From contig CM033123.1 in the NCBI GenBank assembly GCA_019321725.1, positions 4,100,960 through 4,164,959 of the forward strand: 64,000 nt of DNA. The letters are read 5' to 3'. The notes beneath the pieces were generated by a model, which searched no databases, had not been told where the DNA came from, and saw only the letters and a list, made by a program, of their open reading frames with translations. Numbering within the stretch: position 1 is the first letter of the stretch; each line of letters starts with the position of its first letter. This document shows, piece after piece, positions 13,171 through 26,860 of this stretch. The stretch is from Paulownia fortunei. Its lineage: Eukaryota > Streptophyta > Magnoliopsida > Lamiales > Paulowniaceae. The position numbers and the translations under genes are program-made.

Positions 13171-13304
13171 AAACAATATTCCAGTCTCCTTGGTTATATT
13201 GACTTCCTTGAGATCATGCAAAAAATTGGGCTCATAGACACAAATGACCTACCCAAAGGTCATAAGTAACCTCCTTATAGTCAAGCAAAAATTTAACGCT
13301 AGAC

Positions 13305-13500
13305 GATCCGCGTGACACAACTCAATTGGTGGAACTATCAACTTAAATTCGCTTCCAGCATTAGGGTGAGGTTCGAATTCTGGTGGAAACCTGCGACTAA
13401 ATTTCGGCATGAATCAATCACTGTACTGCTAATGGGACCCTGCGGCCGGAATTTAGTATAATACAATCACTGTGGATTGGACTTTTTGTGCGCAAAAATA
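13305..13500 (+). mobile_element. tRNA-derived SINE-like insertion
   Basis: ACAACTCAATTGGTGGAAC near 13317 resembles a pol III A-box region. GAGGTTCGAATTCTGG near 13370 matches the B-box consensus GGTTCGANTCC with one mismatch. The spacing of about 50 bases is right for a tRNA-related SINE head, and the following segment is not tRNA-like, as expected for a SINE body. There is no proper tRNA acceptor stem, so it is not a tRNA gene. The family is unknown and the boundaries are estimates. Confidence 0.45.
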
Positions 13501-13852
13501 TACAGTTTTTATTGAGAATTCGGGAGTCAATTGATACATATCCCGCGATTTACCCCTCTAAGGTGCTAGAAATAGGTATTTTGGAGGTTTAAAATTAGTT
13601 CGACGAAATTGGGATATTTGGGTCATAAAAAAAAAAATAATACTAGACACACAAACAACCTTTCAAAAGGTTATAAATAACTTACTCAAGGTTAAGCGAA
13701 AAGCAAACATAACAAGTGAAACTAATCAATCCTTTTTATTACTACAACATTATTCTCCCATTAAGAAAAATCTTACCCCAAGGATGAAACTATGGCATAA
13801 AAGAATCTATGGCTATATGTTTGACACTTGTGCTCCCGGAGTGGGACAACAT

Positions 13853-14090
13853 GATGTGCATGAAAATCAATTATAAGGGTAACTTAGGAAATTAACTCCC
13901 TAAGAATAAAAAGAAATATTAATCAATACTAAAAGATAGAGAGGTTAAAAGTACATGACATATTACCACCCACTTTCAACATGTTATAATACACATATAT
14001 TACTTGTGTGGCACAAAATTTTTCTGATTTTTCACACCCAATAAAATTACAGTACAACTATCCACTATCATCCTGCTCAACTATTAATAT
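13853..14090 (+). repeat. direct repeat copy B of repeat island
   Basis: Diverged second copy of 12932-13170, same orientation, offset about 920 bases. A further pair lies between them: 13216-13300 (CAAAGGTCATAAGTAACCTC) and 13630-13715 (AAAAGGTTATAAATAACTTA). Confidence 0.6.
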
Positions 14091-14205
14091 CCCTTCAAAT
14101 AAAGGTGAAAAAATAAACTTTCCTTTTATGGTATTTCTCTTAAGTCCTATTTTTTTTTAAATTTTCTACGAGTTAATTTTACTATCAAATATTTTGAACT
14201 GAAAA

Positions 14206-14340
14206 TTTTACAACTTTCCTAACATTTTATTATATTTCAGGTCAAATCCACTTATCTTATCATGAACATTAAAAATCTTACAATTTTCTTAACATTTTAT
14301 TATACTTCATATCAGATCCACTTATTTTATCATGAATATT
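14206..14340. repeat. two-unit tandem repeat, period 70
   Basis: Unit 1 (14206-14270) and unit 2 (14276-14340) share AACATTTTATTATA(T/C)TTCA, then ATCCACTTAT(C/T)TTATCATGAA, with only scattered substitutions. A local tandem duplication. Confidence 0.85.
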
Positions 14341-15519
14341 CAGAGTAAATCCCCCTACTTGCACACAAAGACATGTCGAAAAGATTTTTTTCAATCATAT
14401 TTAAACAAATATTTTTACTCTATACTTTAAATTTTAGTTGCTCTCATTATATTTCATCATGTGCTATATAAGATAAATGCTTTTTCAAACGTATTTTGAA
14501 CTCAATGTGGTTTTGAATGGAGACAAGTATACTTAAACCATAATTACATCCTAGTCATATTAATTATCCTCATGGGCACAAGTGCCCCTTCCACTAAATG
14601 ACTATGAAAAGCACTAGATTAATTCACGTTAATAATTACGTGATAGAGGTGGAATAATTTGTGTTTAACGACTCTAAATAAAAATTTCATTGCAGTGCGC
14701 ATTCGCGTAAGATACTAAAGATTCATATACTTCTGATCAAATTTATTCTTCTTACTTAATTATCAGTTGAATAGAAGTACATGCGGATTGGTTGGCGAAA
14801 GTAATTGGAATGGTGATGGTAGGAGAAGAAAATTTCTGAAAGAATGGAAGAATTAGAAGACTTTGATTATTTATTTTTTTAATTTGTTAAATTGTTTATG
14901 CATGGTTTCTTCTATTAATGTTGGAAATTTAATTTATAATGAACAAAAACTCTTTTTTTAACTCCACTTTTCTTTTATCAAGATATATCTATTGTTTTTT
15001 CGTCATGAGATGAGCTGGAAATGCTATTCTATTTCATCTTTCGATTTTCATTTATGTTTGAATTGATGGATTTGGAATTAGGTATTTTAAATTCATAAAA
15101 TTTGTTTTGATAGTTTTATGTTATAATTGATTTTAAATCATTAAACTCATTTTTTTTTAAGTTATATTATATTGTATTTTAAATAAATCCACTTTTTATT
15201 GAATCATTTGAAATTTTTTCTTTAGATCCTTTCATGTAAACACAACTTTAATAATCCTTTATAATTTATTATTTAGAGGTTGGAGGAGGCAAGCATGAGT
15301 TGATACATGTCTCTTTTGAGTTTTTTCTTTCTTGCTTTCTTTTTGTTGTCTTATTTTAATATAGGGACAAATTAGGTAATTTTTAAAGAAAATAATAAAA
15401 TGATACACGAAAAATAATTAGATAATGTAAAGTCATACAATTGAAAGATAAAAATGATAAATTCTAAATAAGTGATAGTTAGGGGGCCAAAAATTGAATT
15501 TAACCAAAATGCCTGTACA

Positions 15520-15780
15520 TGAAACACCACCACCTTGCAAAAGCCGCTGAGCTATACTAATATAGGCGATAGCGGCGCGGCGCGCCAACGAATCCAACTC
15601 AGCACAACTACTTTCCAACCGAAGGGCTAAAATTACTTTGACCAGAATCTGTAACCCTTTATTTTAACGGAATCTCCGCCAAAGATACTCACGGCGTAAC
15701 TACTTTCTAACGCCAATGCACACAATAGGGAAATGGACGTTATTTTTCGCCGTTAACCAGCTGTGCAGCTGGTGACCAAT
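15520..15780. other. GC-richer patch with a perfect inverted repeat
   Basis: An island of balanced composition in an AT-rich desert. It contains GGCGCGGCGCGCC near 15573 and a hairpin-forming ACCAGCTG-TG-CAGCTGGT at 15756-15773. A 61-codon minus-strand frame (15433-15618) covers part of it, but its flanks read like common plant intergenic repeat sequence, so I do not call it a gene. It may be the core of an old mobile element. Confidence 0.35.
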
Positions 15781-18000
15781 AATTATCTTTTTCTGAATGA
15801 GATCCAACGGTTCTGATATTTTTACGTGGCAATTTATGGTCCTTTAATAAACAAAGGGTTCATATTAATTGCACGTTAGGTTTGAGATTTGCTTGTTATC
15901 ACCATTGTCTTGTTGTGACACTTTTTCTATGCCCAGCCAAATGATAGTGCGGCTATTTAATGTCCGAAAGGGATTAATTGCTTATGTATTGTAGCTTCTA
16001 GTAATCTTTTCGATTCAGGGTTAAAATGGAGATCTCAATATTCTATAATTTTTATAATATTTTAATTTTTATCAAAACTTTGAATTTATATATATTTTTT
16101 ATTTCAAAATTATAGACTTATTGATACTATTGATCAATTAATTTTATATTTTTTAAAAATGTAATTAATGGACTTGTAATATACTGAAGAACTAAAATAT
16201 ATAAGAGGTCTTGTACGTGCAAACACTTTATTACATGAAAATAATTTTTTTTAAACCCGTATATATAGTGCTATTCGATATCTAGCATGTTCAATTCATT
16301 ATATATTTTATTTATATATTTTCTTACTCAAAATCTAATTTGATCGGTAGATAATTTTCGTCAAGTTCTCCCAACAATTGTAATGATTTATTCGTATCCC
16401 CTATATTCAATTAGATATATAGGAGACAAATCGACTTACATATCAAGAATAACGACATAAGTAATAATAGATATTTTTGAAATTACCACGTACTAGTTAA
16501 AATAACTCAATAGTGTATAAACTATATTGTGATCTCAATTTTAATGACATTAAAATTGTTATATCTATATGATAAGTTAGTTCAAAAATTACATAGTTAC
16601 ATTTCTAACAAATGAAACAATAAATTTAGAAGTGATGGCACATTAATTTTTTTTTTTAAATCTTAATATATTGTCATTTATTATAAGTAATAAATTGGAA
16701 CTAAATGTTTTGATCAATATCTTTACAAAGTTGTGATTGGTCTCTTCTACAATTTAATTCATTTTTATCATTACAAACTTCTAGTGAACACTTGGTCATC
16801 AATTATCAAATAAAACCTATATAGTCTCAAGTCATGATAAAATCACTTTAATTTACTAGCATTAAGATTTTACATCTTAGGGGCATGATTGTGGCAATTA
16901 TGAATAATACGTGCACTACTTATAAACTAAGTGGGCCATCATCCTGTGATAGTGATGTGGAAATTTACTTTGTGGGGTGGAGTACAATGAGTTGCGTATG
17001 TAATTGTGGGTGTTATTGTACTTTTGTCACTACATAAAAAAATAAAAATAATAATTACTCATAGGAAAACTCAATTATTAGTATTTAAAACCAAATACAT
17101 TGTTTGAATCAATAAAGGTAATAAGAAAACTAAAATCTCCATTTTTCATGTTGGATATTTTGGTTCTTTTGGCAATTAAATGGCTCTTGCAGCTATTTTC
17201 CATGGATTTATGAGTTTCCAATTTTAAGAACTTTGATATTACTCAATTAACATTAAATATCACTTAATTAATAATGACTTGTGAGTAAATAAAATTATAT
17301 TAAATTCTTATTCGAATAAATTATAGTGATTTTTTCTTTTAAAGAAACAATTAATTACATCATTCCATATATCAAGGTATAAAAAAAAACTAATTAAATA
17401 TTATTGCTAAAACTAAATATAATTAATAATAAACTACTATAAAAATAAACCAATCCCTGATTATCCAACTATTTATAAATCCATTTAATAGAACTTCTAA
17501 CTCAATATACTAGAACCCTATAATCTTAAGCTCTTCTATTAGAGGAATGCATCTCAATTCTAATTTCTTACAGTCAAATTTAGGACGAGCTTCCTTGTCA
17601 AAATTACACTTAGCCCGTGGTTTCAACTACTAAGAGACAAAATATACCGACAAGGACAAAACTTTGGATATATATCATATTAAGACTTTTCAAAGCTGCA
17701 ATTTTTTGTTCTTTTTGTCAAAATTTAGTAGCCGAGGTCCTTATTGTCATTTCAATCTTGAACATTCTACCATTAGTCAAAAACTAAAGACTGTTGAACC
17801 ACCACAAAGGGCATGTAGCAAAACAGAGAATCAATCAACAAAAGTTTGACCTGTACAAAAGTTGTCGTAGTCATTACTCATTAGGACTATACAAACAAAG
17901 AAGTCACATTGTGTACAAAATTGCCCTTACCCCTTGAGGGTGATATTTGACTCAGTGCTAAATTAATGAAACTAAAAATTGTGGTCATGCAATGATTAAA

Positions 18001-21000
18001 TTATCGGAACAGCATTTTAAGTTCCTCAATCCTGGCTGATCGAACTTCCTCGTCGGTTAGGGCTCCTGCTATCATTCGTTGCTTCCTCGCTTGGACTTGT
18101 TGCATACGCTCTTCCACTGTGTCCTATAATGTTTTAAAGTTTACACATAAATCGTGAGCCAAAATGACAACTTAATAATAATAAGGAAAACGGTAACACA
18201 AATAGAATATTTGCATATTATTGTTTTAATCACAAATAACATCAATTTTGTGTGTGTGACCTTGTATACATAGGTTCAAAGCACATAATTTTCTTTCTAA
18301 GCAATGCTAATTTATAAGCAATTTGCATGTGCCATAAAGAGCCTGAAATTGTCAATGTTTCACACTGGAAAAATTTCCAAGTTCCAGTTGGATCCAGAAA
18401 CTGCAAACATTGGAAATGCCAAATCAAACTAATAAGGAAGTCTAAGAAGGATGCAGACCAAGCTGCTCTGAATTCTGATTCTACTCAAGAAAAAAATAGA
18501 GCGGCTGACTTTTAAACCTAAGTAGAAGTTCTTGCCTTGCCTAACCCAATTTATACTTTCTATCTTGCTACATAAAACAGTGGATTGCAAAGAGTTAAGG
18601 TTAGTATCATTATAAAGATTTTGATTTTTTTGTAAAACTATGGCTTTTCTTGACTGTTTCAAAGAAGATTGTTGTAGCTATATAATTCTGAACTTATTCT
18701 TTTCCACCTGAAAAAGTTGTCACAGTAGATATTGAATCATATGAAGGGAAAATGCCACCTTGACAATGAATCTTCTAACACGGACAGTCCGTTTTTGGCC
18801 AATCCGATGAATTCTCATGATTGCTTGCTCCTCTACTGCAGGATTCCACCATGGATCCTGCATGCAATTGATATATGAAAATTCAGCCATCAAAAGGACA
18901 AAAAAAAAAGTGGGATGTAAAGTTTCACAGAGAATATAATGTTGCACATACCATTAGAAAGACATTAGAAGCTGCAGTCAAATTCAAGCCCACACCACCA
19001 GTTTTAAGTGACATTAATAGTACCTAAAACATGAAAAAAGTTGTTATTCATCATGACAAGCAAATAGTAAGGATTAGATGAATGAAAGCACATGCAAATT
19101 ACTAGTGTTTTACAATTTTCTCTTTAGTCTCAGCAAAATCATGCAAGACCTTCCCTCTTTGTTTCTGCGCCAACTTTCCATCAAACCTCAAGAATCCAAA
19201 TTTTCTCCTCGCGAGTGGAATTTCTAAAAGATCCAAGAATGAAGTCCACTGGCTAAATACTATGCTCTTTTCACCAAAACCTGAGTTACGTATATGTTCC
19301 AAGCAATCCAAGAGCTTGGATATTTTGGATGATTCCTTCCAGTTCTTTTCAACATCAATTCTGAACCGACTCCCAGATGGACATGTGATGAGTTCAGTTT
19401 TCTTGAGCACCTGCCTACAAATGGGACAGAGCCCAGCAGCTGGAGTTTGCCAGCTAGAGAGAAGACACTCCCTGCACATCCTATGTGCGCATGGCGTCAA
19501 CACAGGGTCATCTGCAGACTCAAGGCAAATGGGGCATTCTGCATTTTCACCGTTCCGAAGACCCTCCACAACTTCTTCAACATATGCTCGAGAAGGGCCT
19601 GTCTGACTGGTTGGATCAGTATCGGATTGGAGGAACCTCTTTGCAAGTTTGTTCAAGTCAGCATATTCTTGTGTATCACCTCGACTGTAGACAAGTCAAG
19701 AGTCAGAGATAATTCTTATAAAGAGAGATTGAATATAAGCAGGGTTTTTTCATTGCTCTGAATAGAATATCAATTTTGATCTCACCTCATCACAAGGAAT
19801 GGGTGGTTGCAACATTGCCTCAGTCGAAGTAGCAGCTCAAGAATGTTTGCATAGTTATGAAGAACTTTGCCTTGAGCAACAAATTGGTCAAATTGAACCT
19901 GTTTGTTTCACAAAATAATTTCAACTTCATCAAGAACTGCCATGGAGCCATTACATGCAGCATTGGACCTCCTAAATAGTATATATTAAGGTAACTTAAA
20001 TTGCATTCTACATTGCAACCATAACATGACATTTGCTTTGCATGTAGTCCAACATCATGAGTTTCCAGCAACAACTTACTTTAGATCTCTTGAAGAGGGC
20101 ACCATAAAAATCATGCTCGGCTTCTGATTGTTCACACTCAATGACTTGGATATCCGTTGGTGGGAGAACAAGTATGGGCCTATATTACAAGCACAGGATC
20201 TCAATATGCAAGCAACAATTCAAGAAAAGAGAACATAAAGAAAATGTGATCACCTTCCTTCTTTATCCTTAGATTCCTTTGTTCTCCTCAGCATCAGCGG
20301 CCTCAGAATTGCCTTAACCAATTTCAGACCTCTCTGATCACCATTTTCATAAGGCCTTTGAATCAGCTTGTTCCACCTAAAAGTGTAAGAAATTATGGAA
20401 AGGAAGAATGTTGTAAATCCATCTTTGTTTTGAAATCCTGAATAATTTGCAGAAAGCTTGGCATATTTACTGTTGTTAAGTAATAGCACATTGCAGTTTC
20501 AGGTAATTTATATAAAGCAAAATGCAAATAAAATTCCATTCACATTAACTTCATACCAAGCCCAGTTGCACCACGGCTCAACATGCAAGAAGCACAAAAG
20601 GCTGTACAGGTCTTCCAAATTATTCTGCATCAATAATGTACTTATGAAGGCCAACAGAATGTAGTATTAGCAAAAAGGAAGGTAGATGGTGACAGCGTTG
20701 AATAAATTTACATGTCATAAAAGCAGAATTCATCAACCTGAAACTCATAGCTATCATACAACGGTTGAAATGAAATTGCTCATTTTACTGGACAGCATCA
20801 AACCAAGAAGCATGTAAACACATCCCAGAGACATACTCAAAGATCTTCGAACCTTATTGTGCGTTTATACAGATAGCTCTACAGAGATTAAATACCTGAA
20901 GAGGAGTGCCGGTAAGACACCAGCGGCAATATGAGGACAAATCAAATGCAGCCTGAGCACCTTGAGTCTTTGATGATTTAATTGTGTGAGCTTCATCTAA

Positions 21001-24000
21001 CACCACACGATGCCATTCAACTCTGTGGAAAATGCTGTTAACGGAATCCTGTATCACACGATGAAAATCACTCACCGAAAGAACAACAATAAGTGTAGAA
21101 GCAGTTTCATAGACAATAACAATGATTGAGTGACATAAATTTGTATTAGACCTGTCATAACTAATAAAGCTTGCCAATTTAGAAGTTCTTTTAGTTTCAC
21201 TTCTTTTTCTTTTTCCCTATTCTTTAAGCATCTTTCCGAATCAATGAAGATAATGAGGACTGCTTACATTTTTATATGCTGAAGTCAGTACACCATAGGT
21301 GGTCAAGACCACATCAGGTTCTGCTATCACCTTGGGGTCGTTGGTTCTGTCCCCACCATAATGAACAAAGATTGAAATGCTATCTGGCTTTGAATGGGTT
21401 TCAAGCTCATCCTGGCGGACATAACACGGACATCAAATTACATTAGGCATATGCGACACATCACTGCAGCACAAAAACTGTGTTTCATTAGGGCTCATTT
21501 TGAGGGTTCACCTTCCATTGGCTAAGTAAAGCCATTGGACAAACAATGAGGGTGCCGCCTTTTGGTTTCCTCAAGGCTTCAGTAGTCCACTGACTATTCT
21601 TAATATGTTCAGTCTTAGCTGCCCCTTCAATGACAACTTGTTGATCCTCCTGGACACCTCGGCCTCTTCTTGTCAGTATCAAAGCAATTGTCATCACAGT
21701 TTTCCCAAGTCCCATAGCATCTGCCAAAATCTGCATATACCCATATCAAGTCAGAAAATAAGAAATACAACCTTTCCACGTATAAGGAATTAATGACAAA
21801 CTGAAACTAACAAAAAATAAGATTAGCAGAAAAATGACAGACCAAACAAATAGAAGAGTCCACAAATAGATAGCACACATCTTTATTCAAACATTTGAAA
21901 CTATTACACACTTATGAAAAGATGTCAGACTTACCCCTCCTCTTGCCATCTGTGTCGCAGTTGGAAATTGTGTAGTTGCTTCCCCAGAAAAAACGTTCAC
22001 ATAAATTGCTGGAGCTCTCCTGTGAAGAACAAAGACCAGTTGATGTAAAAATAGAAGCTGTTCTAATTTAACTTGAATAAAATGTTTTCAACTCTAAACG
22101 CTGATGGTAGTTCTGCTTTCTGTAACTCAGTTTAAAAGAGAAATGGTAAAATTCATACTCATCGCACACACGATAAGCTGCCCAGCATGGATGAAGAGTC
22201 TCCTCTGTTTCTTCTACATTTGCACCTCTCTCCAATTCAGACATCCAGTAAAGAGCCTGCTTCTGGTATGGCCTTAAATCACAAGCAAGAGTCTCCGGAG
22301 GCTCCATTTCCTATGATTTCAGAAAACACAAGGAGAATGCATGAGGCCTTCACAAGTTCAATGTCACTTGAAATCAAAATAGTAAAGGACTACTTATCAG
22401 TTATACCTCTAGGTTATACATATCTACAGCACCAACAAGCTTATTCAAGGATGATTCTGAAATAGCTTGCTCATCTTTGTTTTGATCTTGAAGTTGGCAA
22501 CCCTTTCTTCTCTTCGGTACCGAAGGCAACACCGAGGCAGTGTCATCTGAATCATCCTGAAGAATTTATAAAAAAACAAAAAAATTGCTTTGTTTTAAGT
22601 TGCAGTATGACTAAGAAATTTCATTTCCACATAACCTACAAAGTCATGCACACGTGTGCACATATCTGCATTAGCCAGAATTTTGCAGTTAATTCTGAGG
22701 AACAACATGATGAAAGTAATGGGATATGGTGATAAAATCTGCAACACTCTTTTGAAGAACCATTTCCTATATTTAAGATGCGGACAAGACAAGCCTGATG
22801 CAGTATTTACACTACCTACTGTTCAAATTTTTGAAAACAAAACTCCAAAAAATAGAAGAACTAAGGTACACACATACATCCAAATTTAGCGAGCGTTTTC
22901 GAGAATCGAGTTCTTCTGGTTTGAATTCCGCCTGTTGAAAGTGGAAGCACAATAAGCATACATCTCAAATCAGGGACAGGGAATTGCTTGGTATTGATAC
23001 TTGGAGATGTCAATTATTTAGAGGCAGCTGGTACCTTTTGAGATGGCTTGACTTTCAGCAGTTTAAACAATATCAAGAGAGGGTAAGTGGTGGTATCAAT
23101 ATTTGTGGGCTCAAGCTTCCAAGATGATTTGTCGCCTTCCATAAAGACAGAATGATGAACATAAAAGCTGCAAGTCAAAATAGTAAGACCAGATGTAAAT
23201 ATTACTGGATATCTCTATAGACTTTGTTCAGCTACACTTGAGATACACACAAATGAGCAAAGTAAGAAGCCACATGCATACATGAAAAAGCAGTGTGTAA
23301 AATAATTTCCACATTTTTTACCTCACATACAACATAATCTCTTGCATCAGCTGAAGATTGACTGGAGCAGCTACACAACGACCAAGAACTTTCACCTTTG
23401 AGGAATTTACAAGTGGAACAAGGCATTTTGCCCATTCCATTGGCAAACGGCCAATCTGACAATACATGCGCAAAGAACATCACAATTCGTTCAGTAAATC
23501 CTCAAACATCGCGCACTAGATTAAATGGAACACATATTTATACACCTGCAGAAGTTTATTTAAGAAAACCAATCAAGTAATAGGCTAGTTTTAATTATGA
23601 AGCAAGATAAATAGTGAATCAAAAGCATCAATAACTTATTAGGAAAGGAATTAAAACCTTTCAAATTAATAAGCATATACTGATGGCACAGAACACCTAG
23701 CATATAAAGCTTGGTAAGACCTTATGTAAAAATTAAAAGACAAACTAATGATAGTACATTAAGCATACAGTAAAATTATAGTACAAGTATAGTTTATAAT
23801 AGACAGCATAAAAGCCACGATTTAATTCCACCACATAGAATGAAATCTCTATCAAGCAGATTTCAAACTACAACCATTAAGTGACACGTTCAATTAAATG
23901 AATCAAATTAGTTATGTTCTCAAATATACCTCTCCGGATCTTTTGGTCGAGAAACGAACAATACTGGAGGCAGCATTAGTAGCCTTTGCACTCATAAAAT

Positions 24001-24985
24001 GCGAACTATTCTTACTCCTTGCATTGGCACTGGGAAAAGCAAAATGCACAATTTCATTATTCTCCAATTTTCTCCCTTTTGTAGTTGAGAGCCCCGTAAT
24101 CACCGTCCTCCTTACCAACAACCAATCGGGCTCCTCTGGAAAATCCCCATCCTCAATCACCAGAGAACTTAGCCTCATTTCTTCAACCCTCTCCCTTTTA
24201 GGCTTATAACTATTACGTCCCATTTGGATCCTTCTACACTCATCATCAGACAATTTTCTTGCACTCAGTGGCCGAACACTGATCAACTCCTCCACTTCTT
24301 TCTTTAATATAATCACACTATTAATCTCTGTGTCCAGATTAGACTCTTCTTTCACTCTAGTTTCCGCCTTTGCCCCACTAGTTATCTCCTGTTTTTCCTC
24401 TTCTTTATTTTCAGGATTATGCAAATTTAGCCACTCTTCAAAACTCAGACTACTCCTTCCTACCAATCCCGATAATCTTTCACTACTTAAAACTTTCTTT
24501 TCTTCTCCAAAATCATCACCTTTCACAAAACCCACATCACATTCTTCTTTCACTTTTACACTCTCCTTCAACCCAACACCCACGTCGCACTTTTTCAAAA
24601 CACCCCCCTCTCTTTCACCTTCTGAAAATCCCGTAACTTCACCATTTTCCACACTCACAGGCTCTTGCTTTACTACATTAAGCCCATCAAAAGATTTCCC
24701 CTCAGATTCCTCCACCCCTTCTTCAAGATTCTTCGATAAATTTACCTGGAAAGTGGAGATTCTTGCCCCACCGGTAGAAGTGAGAGTTTTCTGCGCAGTT
24801 AAATGAGGCGTTAGTGAAAACAATGAAGGTGAATCGAGGATGAGACTGATGGCTGCATGTGTGTTGTTGTTGGATTCGGATAGAGCTTTGAGAATGTCAC
24901 TTTCCGATATTTCGGAGCCGATGATCGATTTCACCATGTTTACTTTTGTCTCCATGGATTCTGATTCCACGGCTACTGTTTCCAT
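18001..24985 (-). CDS. RAD5B: RAD5B-like SNF2 helicase / RING E3 ubiquitin ligase
   Basis: Eighteen coding exons join in phase to 1182 residues: 24985-23930, 23455-23322, 23167-23035, 22931-22878, 22556-22407, 22310-22159, 22019-21935, 21730-21512, 21411-21268, 21048-20896, 20624-20557, 20376-20254, 20179-20080, 19898-19786, 19684-19114, 19023-18952, 18857-18759, 18123-18001. Domains in order: UBA-like start (about 17-52), HIRAN (about 288-405), SNF2 ATPase with Walker A DAMGLGKT (Lys598) and DEAH (727-730), a C3HC4 RING inserted between the lobes (Cys945 to Cys984, [18 protein letters not shown]), and a C-terminal helicase lobe with [25 protein letters not shown] motifs. The family acts in the nucleus in error-free DNA damage tolerance by polyubiquitinating PCNA and remodelling stalled forks. 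The [11 protein letters not shown] segment, the ending EELKMLFR and the length favour RAD5B over RAD5A (about 1030 residues). The ATG follows a frame open further upstream; MET at 24985 fits family starts. Confidence 0.93.
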
Positions 24986-25137
24986 GGCTTCTCTCCAACC
25001 AAATAAAACTGAAGCCAAAAAAAAAAGCAAAAAGGTACAAATTTGATGGCCTGAAAAAAAAAATACTTTAAGGTGACCAGAGAATTTCTGGAATTGAAGA
25101 ATGACAGGAAGGAGGGGTGGGGGGATGAAAATGGATA

Positions 25138-25207
25138 TTGGCGCCAAGCATTTTGAGATGGTGAAATTTCGCGGTTTATTTATTAATTTATGTATTTATT
25201 TTGGCGC
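25138..25207. promoter_or_regulatory. cluster of E2F-like sites upstream of RAD5B
   Basis: Three E2F-type elements lie within 70 bases, about 150-220 bases upstream of the RAD5B ATG: palindromic TTGGCGCCAA (25138-25147), TTTCGCGG (25167-25174) and TTTGGCGC (25200-25207), the last a full match to TTTSSCGC. E2F sites drive S-phase expression of many plant replication and repair genes, so cell-cycle control of this gene is plausible. Occupancy is inferred, not shown. Confidence 0.5.
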
Positions 25208-26489
25208 GATGGAAGAGTAAAAAGTTTTATGAAAAAGGGGAGAAATGCTTTTTTACCGTCTGTTAATCTGCGGGGCTGACGACGTCGTCATTGTAAACCC
25301 AATTTCCTCGAGCAAGTCGTATGGAAATTAGATTGGACCATTGTCTGGTTATGAATGGCCCAACCAGGTGGATTCGATTCAATGAAATTGGGCTAATCGT
25401 CAGTTGGTTGTTGGTTTTGATGGATAAACTGACCCACAGTTTTACTAAAATTAGCTGGGCTTGACGCAAGCCAGGGCTTTAAAGGGTCGGATTCAGGAGG
25501 ATTTGTCTGATCCAACCCAGTTGTCGTTTTTTTTTTTTTTTTTTTTTGTCCTTAAAATAACGATCAAATACATCATTTATCACATAAAAATATTAAAGAT
25601 AAATTAAATATAATTAACAGTTATAAATTAAAATATACAATTTAATGAATGAAACTATTACTTTACAGAGATTTAAATTCAAGATCTCTCAAATTTAAGG
25701 GCTTCTGCCTTCCCCCTTAAACATGACCTCATTAGCACATTTAATCGAGTTCAAATCTAATAAAAAATTGTTAGTATTTGAATCTGGATATTAATCCGAA
25801 ACACTTATATTGAATATAATGTTTAGCTATTGTTTTGTATGGAAAAAGCTGTCGAAGTTAATTATCCATATATCGAAAATAAATTTTAATTGCAATTCAT
25901 TATGTATAAAGAAAATATTATTATAAATAAGTTATTAATGTACATTATTTGTTTAAATATAAATGAAATTCATCCAAAGAACGGTTCTAATTCTAACCAA
26001 ATTTGATCGTGTAATATTAGAATTGGATCCATTTATAAATGGATATATATGCTCAATCCTGATCCTCAGTGGATCAGAAAAATAAAATCATGATGTCAAA
26101 TTTAAATAAAAATTCCATAGTAACACCCATACGATCAAGTCTTACATAGAGAAGAACTTGTGATTTTTCAAAAAAATTGTTGTGATTAATGTTTACGTGG
26201 TTAGATGTTTTTTGTGCCTTATTTTTAGGACTTCTGTTATGGTCCTTACATTGGCCTGATGCTCAGCGACTGATATATCATACATATAATTGAAACTATT
26301 TATCCTAATGTATATAGTGAGTCATTTTAATCAAAGAGAAAATTAATATACCTAACTACATAAGTGACCTAACTAAACATCTTAGATGACATTAAATTTA
26401 CTACAAGCTTTTTGCTTAGATAATAATAATTTGTCTCATACAGTTTTTTTTACAATCGAACAGATTATCAAACTAGTATTGCTATTAAA

Positions 26490-26860
26490 TAACAGTTAAA
26501 TCGGTGTGATTGGTTCAACCATCAATTAGATCAATCTAATGAAAATTAATTATATTTTTTATTATATTATATAATATATTTTAAATATAATAAAATAAAT
26601 AACTACGTAAAAATATATATAACAAATACACAAAATTCAAATAATCATATAAATATAATAAAATATCAAATTTAAACTTTAAAAAAAATTAAAAAATTAA
26701 AAAATTAAAAAAACTAAAACCAATCAAACCGATTTTGCCCGATTTAACCGGTCGAATCAAAAATTCAACTTTATATGTTTAATCAGACCGGACAAACCTC
26801 CAATCTCAAATTGAACGGGTCGATCCGATCCGATTTTCAAAACAATGGCCTCATAAATCA
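26490..26860. mobile_element. probable non-autonomous transposon remnant
   Basis: The stretch begins with AAATCGGTGTGATTGGTTCA and ends with CGGTCGAATC, GGTCGATCCGATCCGATTTT and CAAAACAATGG. This mix of GGTT/AACC and CCGGTC-type words ending in a CAAAACAATGG-like terminus recurs near the ends of short non-autonomous plant elements. No coding capacity and no clear target duplication were found, so the family and edges are inference. Confidence 0.35.

Larger units (their letters stand above)
12475..18000. other. intergenic region with a repeat island and a GC-rich patch
   Basis: After the small gene's promoter come nested direct repeats (12932-14340), a SINE-like insertion, AT-rich filler, a GC-richer patch at 15520-15780, and about 2 kb of AT-rich sequence up to the stop codon of RAD5B at 18001. 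No complete gene was found. Confidence 0.55.

Noticed and set aside
15433..15618. 61-codon minus-strand frame rich in Ala and Arg (AELDSLARRAAIAYISIAQR)
   Set aside because: Looks protein-like at first, but it lacks an ATG-supported start and its flanks (CAAAGTAATTTTAGCCCTT and a similar stretch downstream) resemble common plant intergenic repeat sequence.
19262..19761. plus-strand frames of 75-114 codons
   Set aside because: Antisense shadows of the RING/helicase exon of RAD5B.
24330..24806. 158-codon plus-strand Ser/Phe-rich frame
   Set aside because: Antisense shadow of RAD5B exon 1, which has a clear in-phase gene model.
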